Source: Nioella ostreopsis
Lineage (GTDB): Bacteria; Pseudomonadota; Alphaproteobacteria; Rhodobacterales; Rhodobacteraceae
DNA length: 64,000 nucleotides
Reading direction: 5' to 3'
NCBI RefSeq assembly: GCF_004000255.1
Contig: NZ_RCIQ01000005.1
Coordinates: forward strand, 1-64,000
A model generated the notes under the pieces. The model was not told where the DNA came from. It saw only the letters and a program-made list of their open reading frames with translations, and did not search any database. Below, one piece after another: positions 37,111 through 46,115 of this stretch (position 1 is the stretch's first letter; the number at the start of each line of letters is the position of its first letter). Made by a program: the position numbers and the translations under genes.

Positions 37111-37944
37111 TCAGGTGCCGGTGGCCGCCTTGTCCGCCAGCCAGGGCGGCGTCAGGCTCGGCGCCCCGAAGAAATATCCCTGAAGACAGTCGATTCCGGA
37201 CTGCGCCAGCCACCCGGCCTCGGCCCCGTTCTCGACCGTTTCCGCTACGGTGAACATGTCGAAATGGGTAGCGATGGAAATCAGCGCTTCCATCAGAACC
37301 TGATTGTTGGGATCGGAGTGGACGTTTCGCACGAACTGGCCGTCGATCTTGACGATGTCGAAATAGAACTCCCGCAGATATCGGAACGCAGTGTAGCCCG
37401 CGCCGAAATCGTCCAGCGCGAAGGCAATACCCTTGTCCTGCAGGTCCGACATGAAGGTGGTCACCAGTTCCGGCATCTGCATGGCGGAGCTTTCCGTGAT
37501 CTCCAGAATCAGACGTTCCGCGATCTTGGGGTCTTGGGACAGCCCGCGATTGAGGATCTGTTTCCATTTTGGATAGCCGATGGACCGGGCAGACATGTTG
37601 ATCGACAGACGCAGTGACGGCGTCTGCCGCAATGCGCGAAGACCCGCACGCAGCGCGGCACAGTCAATTTCCCGCCCCAGTTCCTGGGTTTCGACTGCCC
37701 CCATGAACTCCTTGGCGGGAATGACCCGGCCGGTTTCATCTAAGATTCGAATCAACCCCTCGTAGAAGGCCACATTCTGCGGGTTGGCGGCCTGCACGAC
37801 AGGCTGATATGCCAGCACCGCATCGCCCCTGTCCAGCGCTTCGCGCACCATGGTCATGGTGTTCCGGTCCCGGCTTTGCACCGCGAAATCCAATGGGCTT
37901 TCCTGACCCGCATCGACGAGCTTCCTACGCTTGCGCCCCCGCAT
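37111..37944 (-). CDS. EAL domain cyclic-di-GMP phosphodiesterase
   Basis: A 277-residue stand-alone EAL protein without GGDEF or membrane segments. Catalytic and metal residues appear intact: Glu62 in the EAL position (here YEGLIRI), Asn116, Glu148, Asp178-Asp179 in LDDFGAG, Lys199 in VKIDG, Glu235 in AETVE and Gln255 in LQGYFFG. It should hydrolyse cyclic-di-GMP and so influence motility or biofilm. The start at 37944 has GGAGG; the longer frame overlaps the divergent tag gene. A basic N-terminus (RGRKRRKL) is unusual and could bind nucleic acid. Confidence 0.9.
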   Translation of the reverse strand: MRGRKRRKLVDAGQESPLDFAVQSRDRNTMTMVREALDRGDAVLAYQPVVQAANPQNVAFYEGLIRILDETGRVIPAKEFMGAVETQELGREIDCAALRAGLRALRQTPSLRLSINMSARSIGYPKWKQILNRGLSQDPKIAERLILEITESSAMQMPELVTTFMSDLQDKGIAFALDDFGAGYTAFRYLREFYFDIVKIDGQFVRNVHSDPNNQVLMEALISIATHFDMFTVAETVENGAEAGWLAQSGIDCLQGYFFGAPSLTPPWLADKAATGT

Positions 37945-38070
37945 GGCAGCCTCCTTCAACAGACCGCGCCACCATGCGGCCGCAACAGTTAAGCCATGGT
38001 GAATTTTCTCATTTTGTTCTAATTTGGGGAAAAGCCGATGCATCGCATTTTTCCCATGGAGGACAAGAGG

Positions 38071-38658
38071 ATGACAGACACCCGCTGCACCTGGCCCGGA
38101 ACCGACCCACAATACGTTGCCTATCATGACGAGGAATGGGGCGTGCCGGAATGGGACAGCCGGGCCCTGTTCGAGAAACTGATTCTCGACGGGTTTCAAG
38201 CCGGGCTGGCCTGGATCACCATCCTGCGAAAGCGTGAGAATTTCCGCGCAGCCTTTGCCGGATTCGACCCGCATGTGATCGCACAATGGGGGGAGCCAGA
38301 GGTTGAGCGGCTGTTGCAGGACACGGGCATCATTCGCCATCGCGGCAAGATCGAGGCGACCATCGGGAACGCGCGGGCGTGGCAGCGGATCGAAGCCGAG
38401 CAGGGGTTTTCGGACTATCTCTGGAGCTATGTGGGCGGATCGCCCATTCAGAACCGCTGGACGGCGATGAACCAGGTCCCGGCCTCGACCCCGACTTCGG
38501 AGCGGCTGTCAAAAGACCTGAAGAAGGCCGGGTTCAAGTTCTGCGGGCCGACCATCGTCTATGCCTTCATGCAGGCGGTCGGGATGGTGAATGACCACTT
38601 GGTGACCTGCCCGTGCCATGCGCGTGTGGCGGAGCTGGCACGCAACGCGGACATCTAG
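38071..38658 (+). CDS. tag: DNA-3-methyladenine glycosylase I
   Basis: A 195-residue base-excision repair enzyme that removes 3-methyladenine. Family features include CTWPGTDPQYVAYHDEEWG at the N-terminus, FEKLILDGFQAGLAW, and the zinc-binding C-terminal H and C residues in CPCHARV. The start at 38071 has GGAGG nine bases upstream, which I prefer to the ATG at 38056. It is divergent from the EAL gene and followed by the triple palindrome at 38.67 kb. Confidence 0.95.
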   Translation: MTDTRCTWPGTDPQYVAYHDEEWGVPEWDSRALFEKLILDGFQAGLAWITILRKRENFRAAFAGFDPHVIAQWGEPEVERLLQDTGIIRHRGKIEATIGNARAWQRIEAEQGFSDYLWSYVGGSPIQNRWTAMNQVPASTPTSERLSKDLKKAGFKFCGPTIVYAFMQAVGMVNDHLVTCPCHARVAELARNADI

Positions 38659-38665
38659 CGCAACA

Positions 38666-38730
38666 ACGGCGCTTCGAAGCGCCGTGCCAAGCGCCTTCGA
38701 AGGCGCTTTCAAGGGCTTTCCAAAGCCCTT
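38666..38730. repeat. three tandem 20-bp palindromes (TTCGAA family)
   Basis: ACGGCGCTTCGAAGCGCCGT (38666-38685), spacer GCC, AAGCGCCTTCGAAGGCGCTT (38689-38708), then the slightly imperfect AAGGGCTTTCCAAAGCCCTT (38711-38730), followed by CCCCGCGCC. It sits between the convergent tag and tlpA-like genes, so a bidirectional terminator role is plausible. The unit palindrome-GCC-palindrome-CCCCGCGC recurs at 54.65 kb. Confidence 0.85.
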
Positions 38731-38743
38731 CCCCGCGCCCCGA

Positions 38744-39304
38744 TCAGCCGTTTTCGTCAGACATCAGGGCTGTGAGCAGTGCAATCGCCTCGTCGCTGGC
38801 CCAATCCGCATCGCCACGCAGGCGGCCGATTTCCTGCCCCTCGGGGTTCAGCAACACCGTGATCGGCAGGCCAAGCACCCCCATCTGCCGCGACATGGTC
38901 TGGCGCGGATCGAGATAGACGGGCAGGTCGGTCACGCCTTCTTCCTCGAAAAACCGGGTGATCGCCGGGATCGGATTGCGCCCGGAGGCAATCGTCACGA
39001 CGGCAAAATCCTCGCCCCCCAATAGCTGTTGCAGGGCATTAAGCGACGGCATCTCCTCCCGACACGGCGCGCACCACGTCGCCCAGAAGTTCAGCAGAAC
39101 AAAGCGGCCTTCGAAACCCGCTAGCGTCATGTCGGTCCCCTCCACATCCGTAAAGCTGACCACGGGCACTTCCTGCGGCTCCTCATGCAGCACCATGGCG
39201 CGCATATCTCCAGCCAGCAGATCCTCCACCCCGTCGGCTGCAACGGCATTTGCACCCAGACACAAGGCCATGTAGAGCGGGGCAAGTCGGACTAGACGGA
39301 ACAT
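38744..39304 (-). CDS. TlpA family thiol:disulfide oxidoreductase
   Basis: A 186-residue exported thioredoxin-fold protein. A signal peptide or anchor ([17 protein letters not shown]) comes first; the redox motif is WCAPC in [15 protein letters not shown] near residue 75, and the cis-Pro region is [12 protein letters not shown]. It acts as a periplasmic disulfide reductase, often in cytochrome c maturation or protection. Its start is only 28 bp from that of argH on the opposite strand, so the two promoters must overlap or reach into the coding regions. Confidence 0.92.
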   Translation of the reverse strand: MFRLVRLAPLYMALCLGANAVAADGVEDLLAGDMRAMVLHEEPQEVPVVSFTDVEGTDMTLAGFEGRFVLLNFWATWCAPCREEMPSLNALQQLLGGEDFAVVTIASGRNPIPAITRFFEEEGVTDLPVYLDPRQTMSRQMGVLGLPITVLLNPEGQEIGRLRGDADWASDEAIALLTALMSDENG

Positions 39305-39332
39305 TCACTTTCCTCCGGGGTTATACGGATCC

Positions 39333-40724
39333 ATGTCGAACAAGAGCTCGAACGCAATGTGGGGCGGCCGCTTTGCCGCTGGACCGGACGCGATCATGGA
39401 GGCGATCAACGCCTCGATCGGGTTCGACAAGCGACTGGCAAAACAGGACATCGACGGGTCTCGGGCTCATGCGGCCATGTTGGCGGCTCAGGGTATCCTC
39501 ACTGATAGTGATGCGGAAGCCATCCGGGAAGGGCTGCTCACGGTCTTGTCAGAGATCGAGGGCGGAACGTTCCAGTTTTCCACCGCGCTTGAAGACATCC
39601 ACATGAACGTGGAATCGCGCCTGAAAGAGATTGTGGGTGAACCGGCAGGCCGCCTGCACACGGCGCGCAGCCGGAATGATCAGGTGGCGACCGACTTCAA
39701 ACTCTGGGTGCGTGAGCAGATGGATGCCGCCATCGCGGGTCTGACCGCGCTGATGCAGGCGCTGATTGGGCAGGCCGAGGCCGGGGCCGACTGGGTCATG
39801 CCGGGCTTCACCCATCTGCAAACCGCGCAGCCCGTTACCTGGGGCCATCACATGATGGCTTATGTGGAGATGTTCGCGCGGGATCGCTCTCGTTTTGAAG
39901 ACGCCCGCAAGCGGATGAACGAATGCCCCCTTGGTGCCGCGGCGCTGGCGGGCACGTCGTTCCCCATCGACCGGCATGCCACGGCGACGGCGCTCGGCTT
40001 CGACCGGCCTTCTGCGAACTCGCTCGACGCCGTGTCCGATCGGGATTTCGCACTTGAGTATCTGTCGACCGCCACGATCTGCGCCATGCACCTCTCCCGG
40101 TTTGCCGAGGAGCTGGTGATCTGGTCGTCCGCTCAGTTCCGCTTCGTGACGCTCAGCGACCGGTTTTCCACCGGGTCCTCTATCATGCCGCAGAAGAAGA
40201 ACCCGGACGCGGCCGAGCTGATCCGCGCCAAGATCGGGCGGATCCTGGGGGCGAACGTGGCGCTGCTGACCGTCATGAAGGGCCTGCCGCTGGCCTATTC
40301 CAAGGACATGCAGGAAGACAAGGAACAGGTCTTCGATGCCGCCGACAACCTGGCGCTGGCCCTCGCCGCGATGGAAGGCATGGTGCGCGACATGACCGCG
40401 AACGTGGCCAATCTGGAAGCGGCGGCAGGCAGCGGCTTTTCCACCGCGACCGACCTTGCCGACTGGCTGGTGCGCGTGCTCGACATGCCGTTCCGCGATG
40501 CCCACCATGTGACCGGTGCGCTTGTGAAGCTGGCTGAGGACAAGGGCTGCGACCTGCCGGACCTCAGCCTTGACGACATGCACTCCGTCAATGGGCAGAT
40601 CACCGCCGATGTGTATCAAGTTCTGGGCGTGCACAATTCCGTTGCCTCCAGAATGTCCTATGGTGGCACGGCGCCCGCTCAGGTACGCGCGCAAATCACC
40701 CGTTGGAAGGAAACCCTCGCATGA
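39333..40724 (+). CDS. argH: argininosuccinate lyase
   Basis: A 463-residue enzyme of the fumarase/aspartase superfamily that splits argininosuccinate into arginine and fumarate. The signature [12 protein letters not shown] is near residues 281-292, and [13 protein letters not shown] near 108-120 carries substrate contacts. The N-terminus [11 protein letters not shown] is typical. The following small lipoprotein gene overlaps its stop (ATGA). Confidence 0.97.
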   Translation: MSNKSSNAMWGGRFAAGPDAIMEAINASIGFDKRLAKQDIDGSRAHAAMLAAQGILTDSDAEAIREGLLTVLSEIEGGTFQFSTALEDIHMNVESRLKEIVGEPAGRLHTARSRNDQVATDFKLWVREQMDAAIAGLTALMQALIGQAEAGADWVMPGFTHLQTAQPVTWGHHMMAYVEMFARDRSRFEDARKRMNECPLGAAALAGTSFPIDRHATATALGFDRPSANSLDAVSDRDFALEYLSTATICAMHLSRFAEELVIWSSAQFRFVTLSDRFSTGSSIMPQKKNPDAAELIRAKIGRILGANVALLTVMKGLPLAYSKDMQEDKEQVFDAADNLALALAAMEGMVRDMTANVANLEAAAGSGFSTATDLADWLVRVLDMPFRDAHHVTGALVKLAEDKGCDLPDLSLDDMHSVNGQITADVYQVLGVHNSVASRMSYGGTAPAQVRAQITRWKETLA

Positions 40725-40867
40725 CCCGCCTGATCCCCGTCCTGATGATCACGGCCCTGCTGGCCGCCTGCGGCGTCGATGGCAGCCCGACCCACCCGGA
40801 GCCACGCCCGACTCCTGGCGTGTCCGTAAGCGGCACGGTGGAGATAGGGGTTGCGGGCGGCGGTTGA
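40721..40867 (+). CDS. small lipoprotein downstream of argH
   Basis: A 48-residue lipoprotein. The signal peptide ends in the lipobox LLAAC (Cys17), followed by a Pro and Gly-rich tail. It overlaps argH by 4 bp. In relatives, as I remember, a similar tiny lipoprotein (LptM-like) sits between argH and lysA; here lysA is absent and a convergent gene follows, which marks one side of a synteny break. Confidence 0.82.
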   Translation: MTRLIPVLMITALLAACGVDGSPTHPEPRPTPGVSVSGTVEIGVAGGG

Positions 40868-40880
40868 CCGCCCGCCTGTT
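40853..40880. terminator. hairpin spanning the lipoprotein stop
   Basis: GCGGGCGG (40853-40860) pairs with CCGCCCGC (40868-40875) around a 7-base loop that includes the TGA stop, then CTGTTGTC. It is placed between two convergent genes and may serve both directions. Confidence 0.55.
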
Positions 40881-40881
40881 G

Positions 40882-41679
40882 TCAATTCCTGCCGAACAGG
40901 GCCAGCAGCCTGCCATTCGCATCCGACAGCCGTAGCTGGCCGACCTCGTCGAACGCGAAACGCTGTGCGTTGTAGACCGCATCAATCATGGCGTCACTTG
41001 CCGCGTCGCAGGGATACAGCCCGCCGGGCAGATCGCCAAAGCGCAAGCTGTCTCCAGACACGCGATAGCTGAGACTGGTCAGCCCGCCACAGGCGTGGAA
41101 GACCGACGCCGCACCCCAATCTGTCAGGTGAATCTCAAACGTCGCACGACCGTTCGCAACGGGCGACACCCATTGACCCTGCGCATCCCGAGCCGCGTGC
41201 AGGGCCCAGGTGCCGACATGGCGCGGGGCCGCGGCCTCAATCTCTTGCATGCGCCAGACGGCGGCGGGGTCATTGGCATCATGGGCAGCGCGCAACCGCC
41301 CGCTGCCCATGTTGAAACCGATATAGCGACCGTTCGCGACCGAGCGCAGCAGGATGTCCGCACCTGACCGGGTGATCTCGAACATCGCATGCGCAGTCAG
41401 CCCGCCATTGCCAAAGTCGAGGTATTCGTATTGCGTGTTCCCGGTGCGCGCGTAGTGCCCGGTTGCCGGGTCGCGAAGGGCCACCATGCCGTTGCTCAGA
41501 TCGACCAGTTCGAACTGCAATGGCGCGCCCGATGTCAGTGCTGCGAAATAGCCGCTTGGCCCGGTGACAACCGGGGCCATTGTGACACGGGCATGAAGCG
41601 AAAAGCTTTGCGCCATGACCGCTTGGCTGCAGAAAAGGGATATCAGCAGAACGGAGAGCCGAAGAAATGAAATGCGCAT
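40882..41679 (-). CDS. exported protein: beta-trefoil (fascin-like) plus META domain
   Basis: A 265-residue protein with a clear signal peptide (SVLLISLFCSQAVMAQ). Residues about 30-145 have repeated strands with YFAALTSG, MVALRDPATGHYA, DILLRSVANGRYIGFN, as in fascin-like beta-trefoils. Residues about 155-265 (GTWALHA, HACGGLTSLSYRV, AFDEVGQLRLSDANGRLLALF) resemble a META/HslJ domain. No function is known for this pairing. A second META protein is encoded at 52.6 kb. Confidence 0.78.
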   Translation of the reverse strand: MRISFLRLSVLLISLFCSQAVMAQSFSLHARVTMAPVVTGPSGYFAALTSGAPLQFELVDLSNGMVALRDPATGHYARTGNTQYEYLDFGNGGLTAHAMFEITRSGADILLRSVANGRYIGFNMGSGRLRAAHDANDPAAVWRMQEIEAAAPRHVGTWALHAARDAQGQWVSPVANGRATFEIHLTDWGAASVFHACGGLTSLSYRVSGDSLRFGDLPGGLYPCDAASDAMIDAVYNAQRFAFDEVGQLRLSDANGRLLALFGRN

Positions 41680-41891
41680 ATCTGTAACCTCTTTGTCGCC
41701 CCATCTGTCTGTCGAGGCTGCGTGCTGTCGGGTTCATTCTTGCCATGCCACCCCGTGCCGCAGCGCCGACAGGTCCGGTTCAATCGGAAACTTGCAAAGA
41801 TTCTGCCAGTATCCCGTTGAACTACACCCACAGCCCTCATATCGTTCATGCCTGAGACGCCGCATAACACAGGGACAGTAGCGTACATCCG

Positions 41892-42362
41892 ATGGACAAA
41901 TTTCCGATGACCCCCAAGGGCTATGCAGCTCTCGACGCCGAACTGAAGACGCTCAAGACGGTCGAGCGGCCTGCCATTATCGCCGCCATCTCCGAGGCGC
42001 GCGAACACGGGGACCTGTCGGAGAATGCGGAATATCACTCGGCCCGCGAAAAGCAGTCCTTCATCGAAGGCCGCATCAAGGAACTGGAAGGCCTGATCAG
42101 CCTTGCGCAGGTCATCGACCCGAAATCCCTGTCCGGTGCCATCAAGTTCGGCGCGACCGTGGAACTCGTCGACGAAGACACCGAGGAAGAGAAAAAATAC
42201 CAGATCGTGGGCGAAGCAGAGGCGAATATCGAAAAAGGCCTGCTCAACATCAATTCCCCCCTCGCCCGCGCCTTGATCGGGAAAGAGGAAGGTGACAGTG
42301 TCGAAGTGAAGACGCCGGGCGGCAGCAAGGATTACGAGATCGTCAAGATCTCCTATATCTAG
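41892..42362 (+). CDS. greA: transcription elongation factor GreA
   Basis: A 156-residue protein of standard length. The N-terminal antiparallel coiled coil ([37 protein letters not shown]) carries the acidic tip that rescues backtracked RNA polymerase, and the C-terminal FKBP-like domain ends with [23 protein letters not shown]. It sits alone after a 212-bp spacer without a gene. Confidence 0.97.
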   Translation: MDKFPMTPKGYAALDAELKTLKTVERPAIIAAISEAREHGDLSENAEYHSAREKQSFIEGRIKELEGLISLAQVIDPKSLSGAIKFGATVELVDEDTEEEKKYQIVGEAEANIEKGLLNINSPLARALIGKEEGDSVEVKTPGGSKDYEIVKISYI

Positions 42363-42397
42363 TATCATCGCGCTGCCTCTACGCGGAACTTGGTGGT

Positions 42398-43426
42398 ATG
42401 GCAGACGATAAGCACCCGACCTCATTGGACCTGGGCATTTACTCACAGGAACGCGTGACCCCTCGGATCACGACCGTCGAGATCATGGCGCTGATCCTGT
42501 CGGCGCTTTGGCTCGCTGGCGTGGCGTGGTTCTTCTACGGCACCGACCTGTCGGCCTTCGCGGGGCTTGGCGGCTCGCCCCTGGAAGTCACCATGCTGAT
42601 GATGGCGATCTTCATGCCGATCGCATTGATCTGGGTCGCGGCATCCGCCGCCAAGACCGCCAAGATCATGCGGGAGGAATCGGCCCGGATGCAAAGCGCC
42701 ATAGACGCGATGCGCGCCGCCTATGTGGCGCAGCAGCAGCGGCACGCGGTCGAGATCAAGCCCGCCCTTGTCGCCAAACTGACCGAAATCGTCGAGGCGC
42801 AGCGCAGCGCAGAACCCGTCCAGGCCACCTTCACCAGTCTGCGCAGACCGGCAGAACCCGCCGAAGACCGCGCCGCGGTGGCCCACCCGACGCCGCAGCC
42901 AGACACCCCGCAGCCAAGCTTTGGTTTCGGCACCCCGGCAGAGGCTTTGGACGATCCAATCTCCATCGCCGATTTCATCAAGGCGCTGAACTTCCCTGAA
43001 AACGAGCATGACAAGGAAGGCTTCCGCACCCTGCGCCGGGCCTTGCAGGATCCGTCCACCAAGAAGCTGATCCGCGCCAGCCAGGACGCGCTGACGCTGC
43101 TCAGCCAGGACGGCATCTACATGGACGACCTGCGCCCCGACCGCGCCAAGCCCGAGATGTGGCGGCGCTTTGCCAAGGGCGATCGCGGCAAGGCGGTGGC
43201 TGCCCTTGGCGGCATCCGCGACCGGTCCTCGCTGGCACTGTCAGCGGGCCGGATGAAGCAGGACCCTGTCTTCCGCGACGCGGTCCACCACTTCCTGCGC
43301 CAGTTCGACCGCACGCTGGTGGACTTCGAACAGAACGCCACGGACGAAGAGATCGCCCAGATGTCCGAAACCCGCACCGCCCGCGCCTTCATGCTGCTCG
43401 GCCGGGTGACGGGGACGTTTGATTGA
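42398..43426 (+). CDS. conserved membrane protein of unknown function
   Basis: A 342-residue protein with two N-terminal membrane helices (IMALILSALWLAGVAWFFYG, about 29-48, and VTMLMMAIFMPIALIWVAAS). A coiled region around residues 90-140, a Pro-rich linker and a helical C-terminal domain (DPISIADFIKALNFPENEHD onward) follow. It resembles conserved Rhodobacterales membrane proteins that I cannot name. It is 35 bp downstream of greA in the same direction. Confidence 0.78.
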   Translation: MADDKHPTSLDLGIYSQERVTPRITTVEIMALILSALWLAGVAWFFYGTDLSAFAGLGGSPLEVTMLMMAIFMPIALIWVAASAAKTAKIMREESARMQSAIDAMRAAYVAQQQRHAVEIKPALVAKLTEIVEAQRSAEPVQATFTSLRRPAEPAEDRAAVAHPTPQPDTPQPSFGFGTPAEALDDPISIADFIKALNFPENEHDKEGFRTLRRALQDPSTKKLIRASQDALTLLSQDGIYMDDLRPDRAKPEMWRRFAKGDRGKAVAALGGIRDRSSLALSAGRMKQDPVFRDAVHHFLRQFDRTLVDFEQNATDEEIAQMSETRTARAFMLLGRVTGTFD

Positions 43427-43486
43427 TTTGGGGTATTGGGTGATTCTGATAGCCAGATCACTACTGGTGGGGGGGAACAGTAAAAA

Positions 43487-44356
43487 CGGTCGTTTTCGCC
43501 GGTGACAGAAAGGTATGGGTTTTGGCCTTCAAGCCTTTTCCATGCCGTTGAATCGGACACACTGCAACTGGTTGAGTTGCTTGTCGGCTCTGCTAAACCT
43601 GTCACAATGAAATCGTTCGATGTTGATATTCATTTGGAGCATGGAGGTGCCGTGCTTGCTGTCGAGGTAGAGTGTAGTTCCTGGAAACAGGCCGCCACTT
43701 TGCCATTCGAAAACCTTTGGTGGGTATTTCGCAACTACCAATTTCCTAGCCTACCACGTGAAGAGTTTGACATCGCCATGGCCGACTATCTCGCCGCCAA
43801 CGGATATTCCATGTTGGCCAAAAGAGCATTGACCAGCGAAGAACTACGCCCTGACGCTGCACTCGCATGGCAATTCACGCTAAAGATCGCCGCATCAGGC
43901 AACTCGGGACGGGCAACCCAAGCTAACGACTTCTTCGACCGCCTCCGCGAGCTCAAGAGACTTCTTGAGGAGCTATCCGAAGACATTCGGAAGAAAAATG
44001 AGAGGCCGACAGCGGAAATCCGGTCTGCACGAGCTTTCATTGATGCTTTCCTAGCCATTCTTGACGAACATGAACACATTCCGCCTCAGACCGTTCCGTC
44101 AGAAATTTCGTCCGGACTGCTTGCTCGTCTCAAGAGAGTGGATTGGAACACATTCTCCTCGACCACCCAGAAGCTGGTCGATGCAATAACAAAGATACTC
44201 GGTTCCTTCTAAGCGTGGACAAAAACTCCATGCCAAAACTGCCGAGTGAAAATCGGTCGTTTTCGGCAAGACCATCTACCCAACCTGACATCAAGCTGTT
44301 AGCCGGGACAAAACCCCCCGGCAGAACCGAGGTGGATTTGACAGGTTTCTGTCACC
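43487..44356. repeat. repeats bracketing the accessory ORF
   Basis: CGGTCGTTTTCG occurs directly at 43487-43498 and 44254-44265. GGTGACAGAAA at 43501-43511 has its exact inverse TTTCTGTCACC at 44346-44356. The ORF lies between these copies. No transposase is present, so this may be a small non-autonomous insertion or chance. Confidence 0.5.
43502..44212 (+). CDS. hypothetical accessory protein
   Basis: Up to 236 residues. I do not recognise it. The N-terminal half (FDVDIHLEHGGAVLAVEVE, then WKQAATLPFENLWWVFRNYQ) has the alternating pattern of a small alpha/beta fold; the C-terminal half is charged and helical (LRELKRLLEELSEDIRKKNE). The GTG at 43502 lacks a ribosome site, and an internal ATG at 43607 is possible. 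Its base composition is visibly less GC-rich than neighbours, and it is flanked by direct and inverted repeats, suggesting recent acquisition. Confidence 0.6.
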   Translation: MTERYGFWPSSLFHAVESDTLQLVELLVGSAKPVTMKSFDVDIHLEHGGAVLAVEVECSSWKQAATLPFENLWWVFRNYQFPSLPREEFDIAMADYLAANGYSMLAKRALTSEELRPDAALAWQFTLKIAASGNSGRATQANDFFDRLRELKRLLEELSEDIRKKNERPTAEIRSARAFIDAFLAILDEHEHIPPQTVPSEISSGLLARLKRVDWNTFSSTTQKLVDAITKILGSF

Positions 44357-44369
44357 CATTTGAGGTTGC

Positions 44370-44978
44370 TCACCGCTCCACCCGTTCCTCCGCACGAGCC
44401 AAATCCTCCGGCGTGTTGATGTTGAAGAACGGGTCCACGGGGCCGGATAGGAACCGCGCCAGCACGGCCCCCTGTAGTTCCGCCCATAGCCCGACCTTGC
44501 GTTCGCCTCTGTCCAACGCCGCCTGCAAGGCCTCCCGCAAACCGACCGACCACAGGCCGAAGGTGGGGTGGCGCATTTCCCGCCCCTCGACAACACTGCT
44601 GGCCAGCGCAATGGGCGCGCCTCCTTCGGCGGCCAGCAACAGGCGCGGCACGAGGTCTTCGGGCAGGAAGGGGGTGTCGGCGGCGACGGTGACCACGTGA
44701 TCGGCGCCCTCAGACGCCGCCCAGTCCATCCCCGCCAGCACACCGGCAAGGGGGCCGGGGAAACCCGCGACCGGATCGGGCAACACGGGAAGGCCGAGGT
44801 CGGCGAAGCGTGACAGATCGCCATTCGCGTTCAGCGCAAGGGCCGCAACCTGAGGTTCGATCCGCTCGATCACGCGGGACATGAGCGACCGTCCGCCAAG
44901 CAGCAACCGCCCCTTGTCGCCGCCACCCATGCGAGTCGCTTGCCCGCCCGCCAGGATCACACCGACGGGCTGTTTCAT
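44370..44978 (-). CDS. mobA: molybdenum cofactor guanylyltransferase
   Basis: A 202-residue nucleotidyltransferase that attaches GMP to molybdopterin for bis-MGD enzymes. The N-terminal GTP-binding signature is VILAGGQATRMGGGDKG (residues 7-23). VVTVAADTPFLP carries the metal-binding Asp. NTPEDLARAE near the end is typical. No other molybdenum cofactor gene is in the window. Confidence 0.94.
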   Translation of the reverse strand: MKQPVGVILAGGQATRMGGGDKGRLLLGGRSLMSRVIERIEPQVAALALNANGDLSRFADLGLPVLPDPVAGFPGPLAGVLAGMDWAASEGADHVVTVAADTPFLPEDLVPRLLLAAEGGAPIALASSVVEGREMRHPTFGLWSVGLREALQAALDRGERKVGLWAELQGAVLARFLSGPVDPFFNINTPEDLARAEERVER

Positions 44979-45090
44979 GGCTGCCCCACGGACGTCATGC
45001 TGCGGAATAGGTCAGGATCACGGACCATCATTTGCTTCTTCTCTCCGACCCGGCTAATGGCGGTGTAAAGCTCTACTCTAAGGCGCTCTC

Positions 45091-45786
45091 ATGGCAAGCT
45101 CCACCACTGCTTATTGGCGCGGCATCCGCGCGGCCCTGCCCTTCCTGCTGGTCGTGGCCCCGTTCGGGATGCTGTTCGGCGTCGTCGGCACGGAGGCCGG
45201 TCTGAACCTCGCCCAGGTCATGGGCTTTTCCGTGGTCATCATCGCGGGCGCGGCGCAGTTTACCGCCGTGCAGCTGATGCAGGAACAGGCACCCACGCTG
45301 ATCGTTCTGGCCTCGGCCCTGGCCGTGAACCTGCGGATGGCGATGTATGCCGCCAGCCTCGCCCCGCATCTGGGCCCCGCGCCGGGCTGGCAGCGTATCC
45401 TCATCGCCTATTTCAACGTCGATGGCACCTATGCGCTGTCGCATATGGAATACGAGGCCAAGCCCGCCCTGGCCCTGTCCGAGAAGGTGGGCTTCTACAT
45501 GGGCACCGCCACGGTGATCTGCTTTCCGTGGTACGTGGCCACCTGGATCGGCGCGGTACTTGGGGCCTCGATCCCTGCCGGGCTGTCCATCGACTTCGCC
45601 GTGCCGGTGGCCTTCATGTCCTTCTTCGCCCCGGCCCTGCGCACCCTGCCGCATGTGGCCGCTGCCGTCACCGCGATCATCCTGGCGATCCTGCTGCAAG
45701 GGGTGCCTTACAGCCTATGGATCCTGCTGGCAGGCGCGGGCGGCATGATCGTGGGCGCCGAACTGGAACGGAGGATGGCGAAATGA
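45091..45786 (+). CDS. AzlC family branched-chain amino acid transporter, large subunit
   Basis: A 231-residue membrane protein with about five hydrophobic segments, starting with ALPFLLVVAPFGMLFGVVG and including SVVIIAGAAQFTAVQLM and LAVNLRMAMYAASLAPHL, the AzlC signature. With AzlD-type subunits it exports branched-chain or other hydrophobic amino acids. It overlaps the AzlD gene by 4 bp. Confidence 0.93.
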   Translation: MASSTTAYWRGIRAALPFLLVVAPFGMLFGVVGTEAGLNLAQVMGFSVVIIAGAAQFTAVQLMQEQAPTLIVLASALAVNLRMAMYAASLAPHLGPAPGWQRILIAYFNVDGTYALSHMEYEAKPALALSEKVGFYMGTATVICFPWYVATWIGAVLGASIPAGLSIDFAVPVAFMSFFAPALRTLPHVAAAVTAIILAILLQGVPYSLWILLAGAGGMIVGAELERRMAK

Positions 45787-46115
45787 CCGGCTGGAGCGAC
45801 GCCACCATCTGGACGATCATCGTGGCGCTCGGTGTGGGCACCTTCACGATCCGGTTTTCCTTCCTTGGCCTTCTGGGCGACCGGGATCTGCCCGACTGGC
45901 TGCTGCGCCACCTGCGCTATACCGCCGTGGCGATCCTGCCTGCACTGGTCACGCCCATGGTGCTGTGGCCAAACGCAACCGGCGGCCAGACGGACCCTGC
46001 CCGCCTGACCGCCGCCATTCTTGCGCTCGCCGTGGGCTACTGGACCAAGAACGCCATTGCCACGATTGGCACTGGACTTGCCGCGCTCTTTGCCCTGCAG
46101 GCGCTTGGGGTTTAA
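45783..46115 (+). CDS. AzlD family transporter subunit
   Basis: A 110-residue membrane protein with about four hydrophobic segments; [37 protein letters not shown] (in two pieces) is typical of AzlD. It pairs with the AzlC gene just upstream (ATGA overlap). Its last 4 bp overlap the convergent mscL gene. Confidence 0.93.
   Translation: MTGWSDATIWTIIVALGVGTFTIRFSFLGLLGDRDLPDWLLRHLRYTAVAILPALVTPMVLWPNATGGQTDPARLTAAILALAVGYWTKNAIATIGTGLAALFALQALGV

Noticed and set aside
41770-41832. tRNA-like sequence on the minus strand upstream of greA (GGGTGTAGTTCAACGGG)
   Set aside because: Resembles a D-arm, but no acceptor stem or valid T-arm pairing can be formed.
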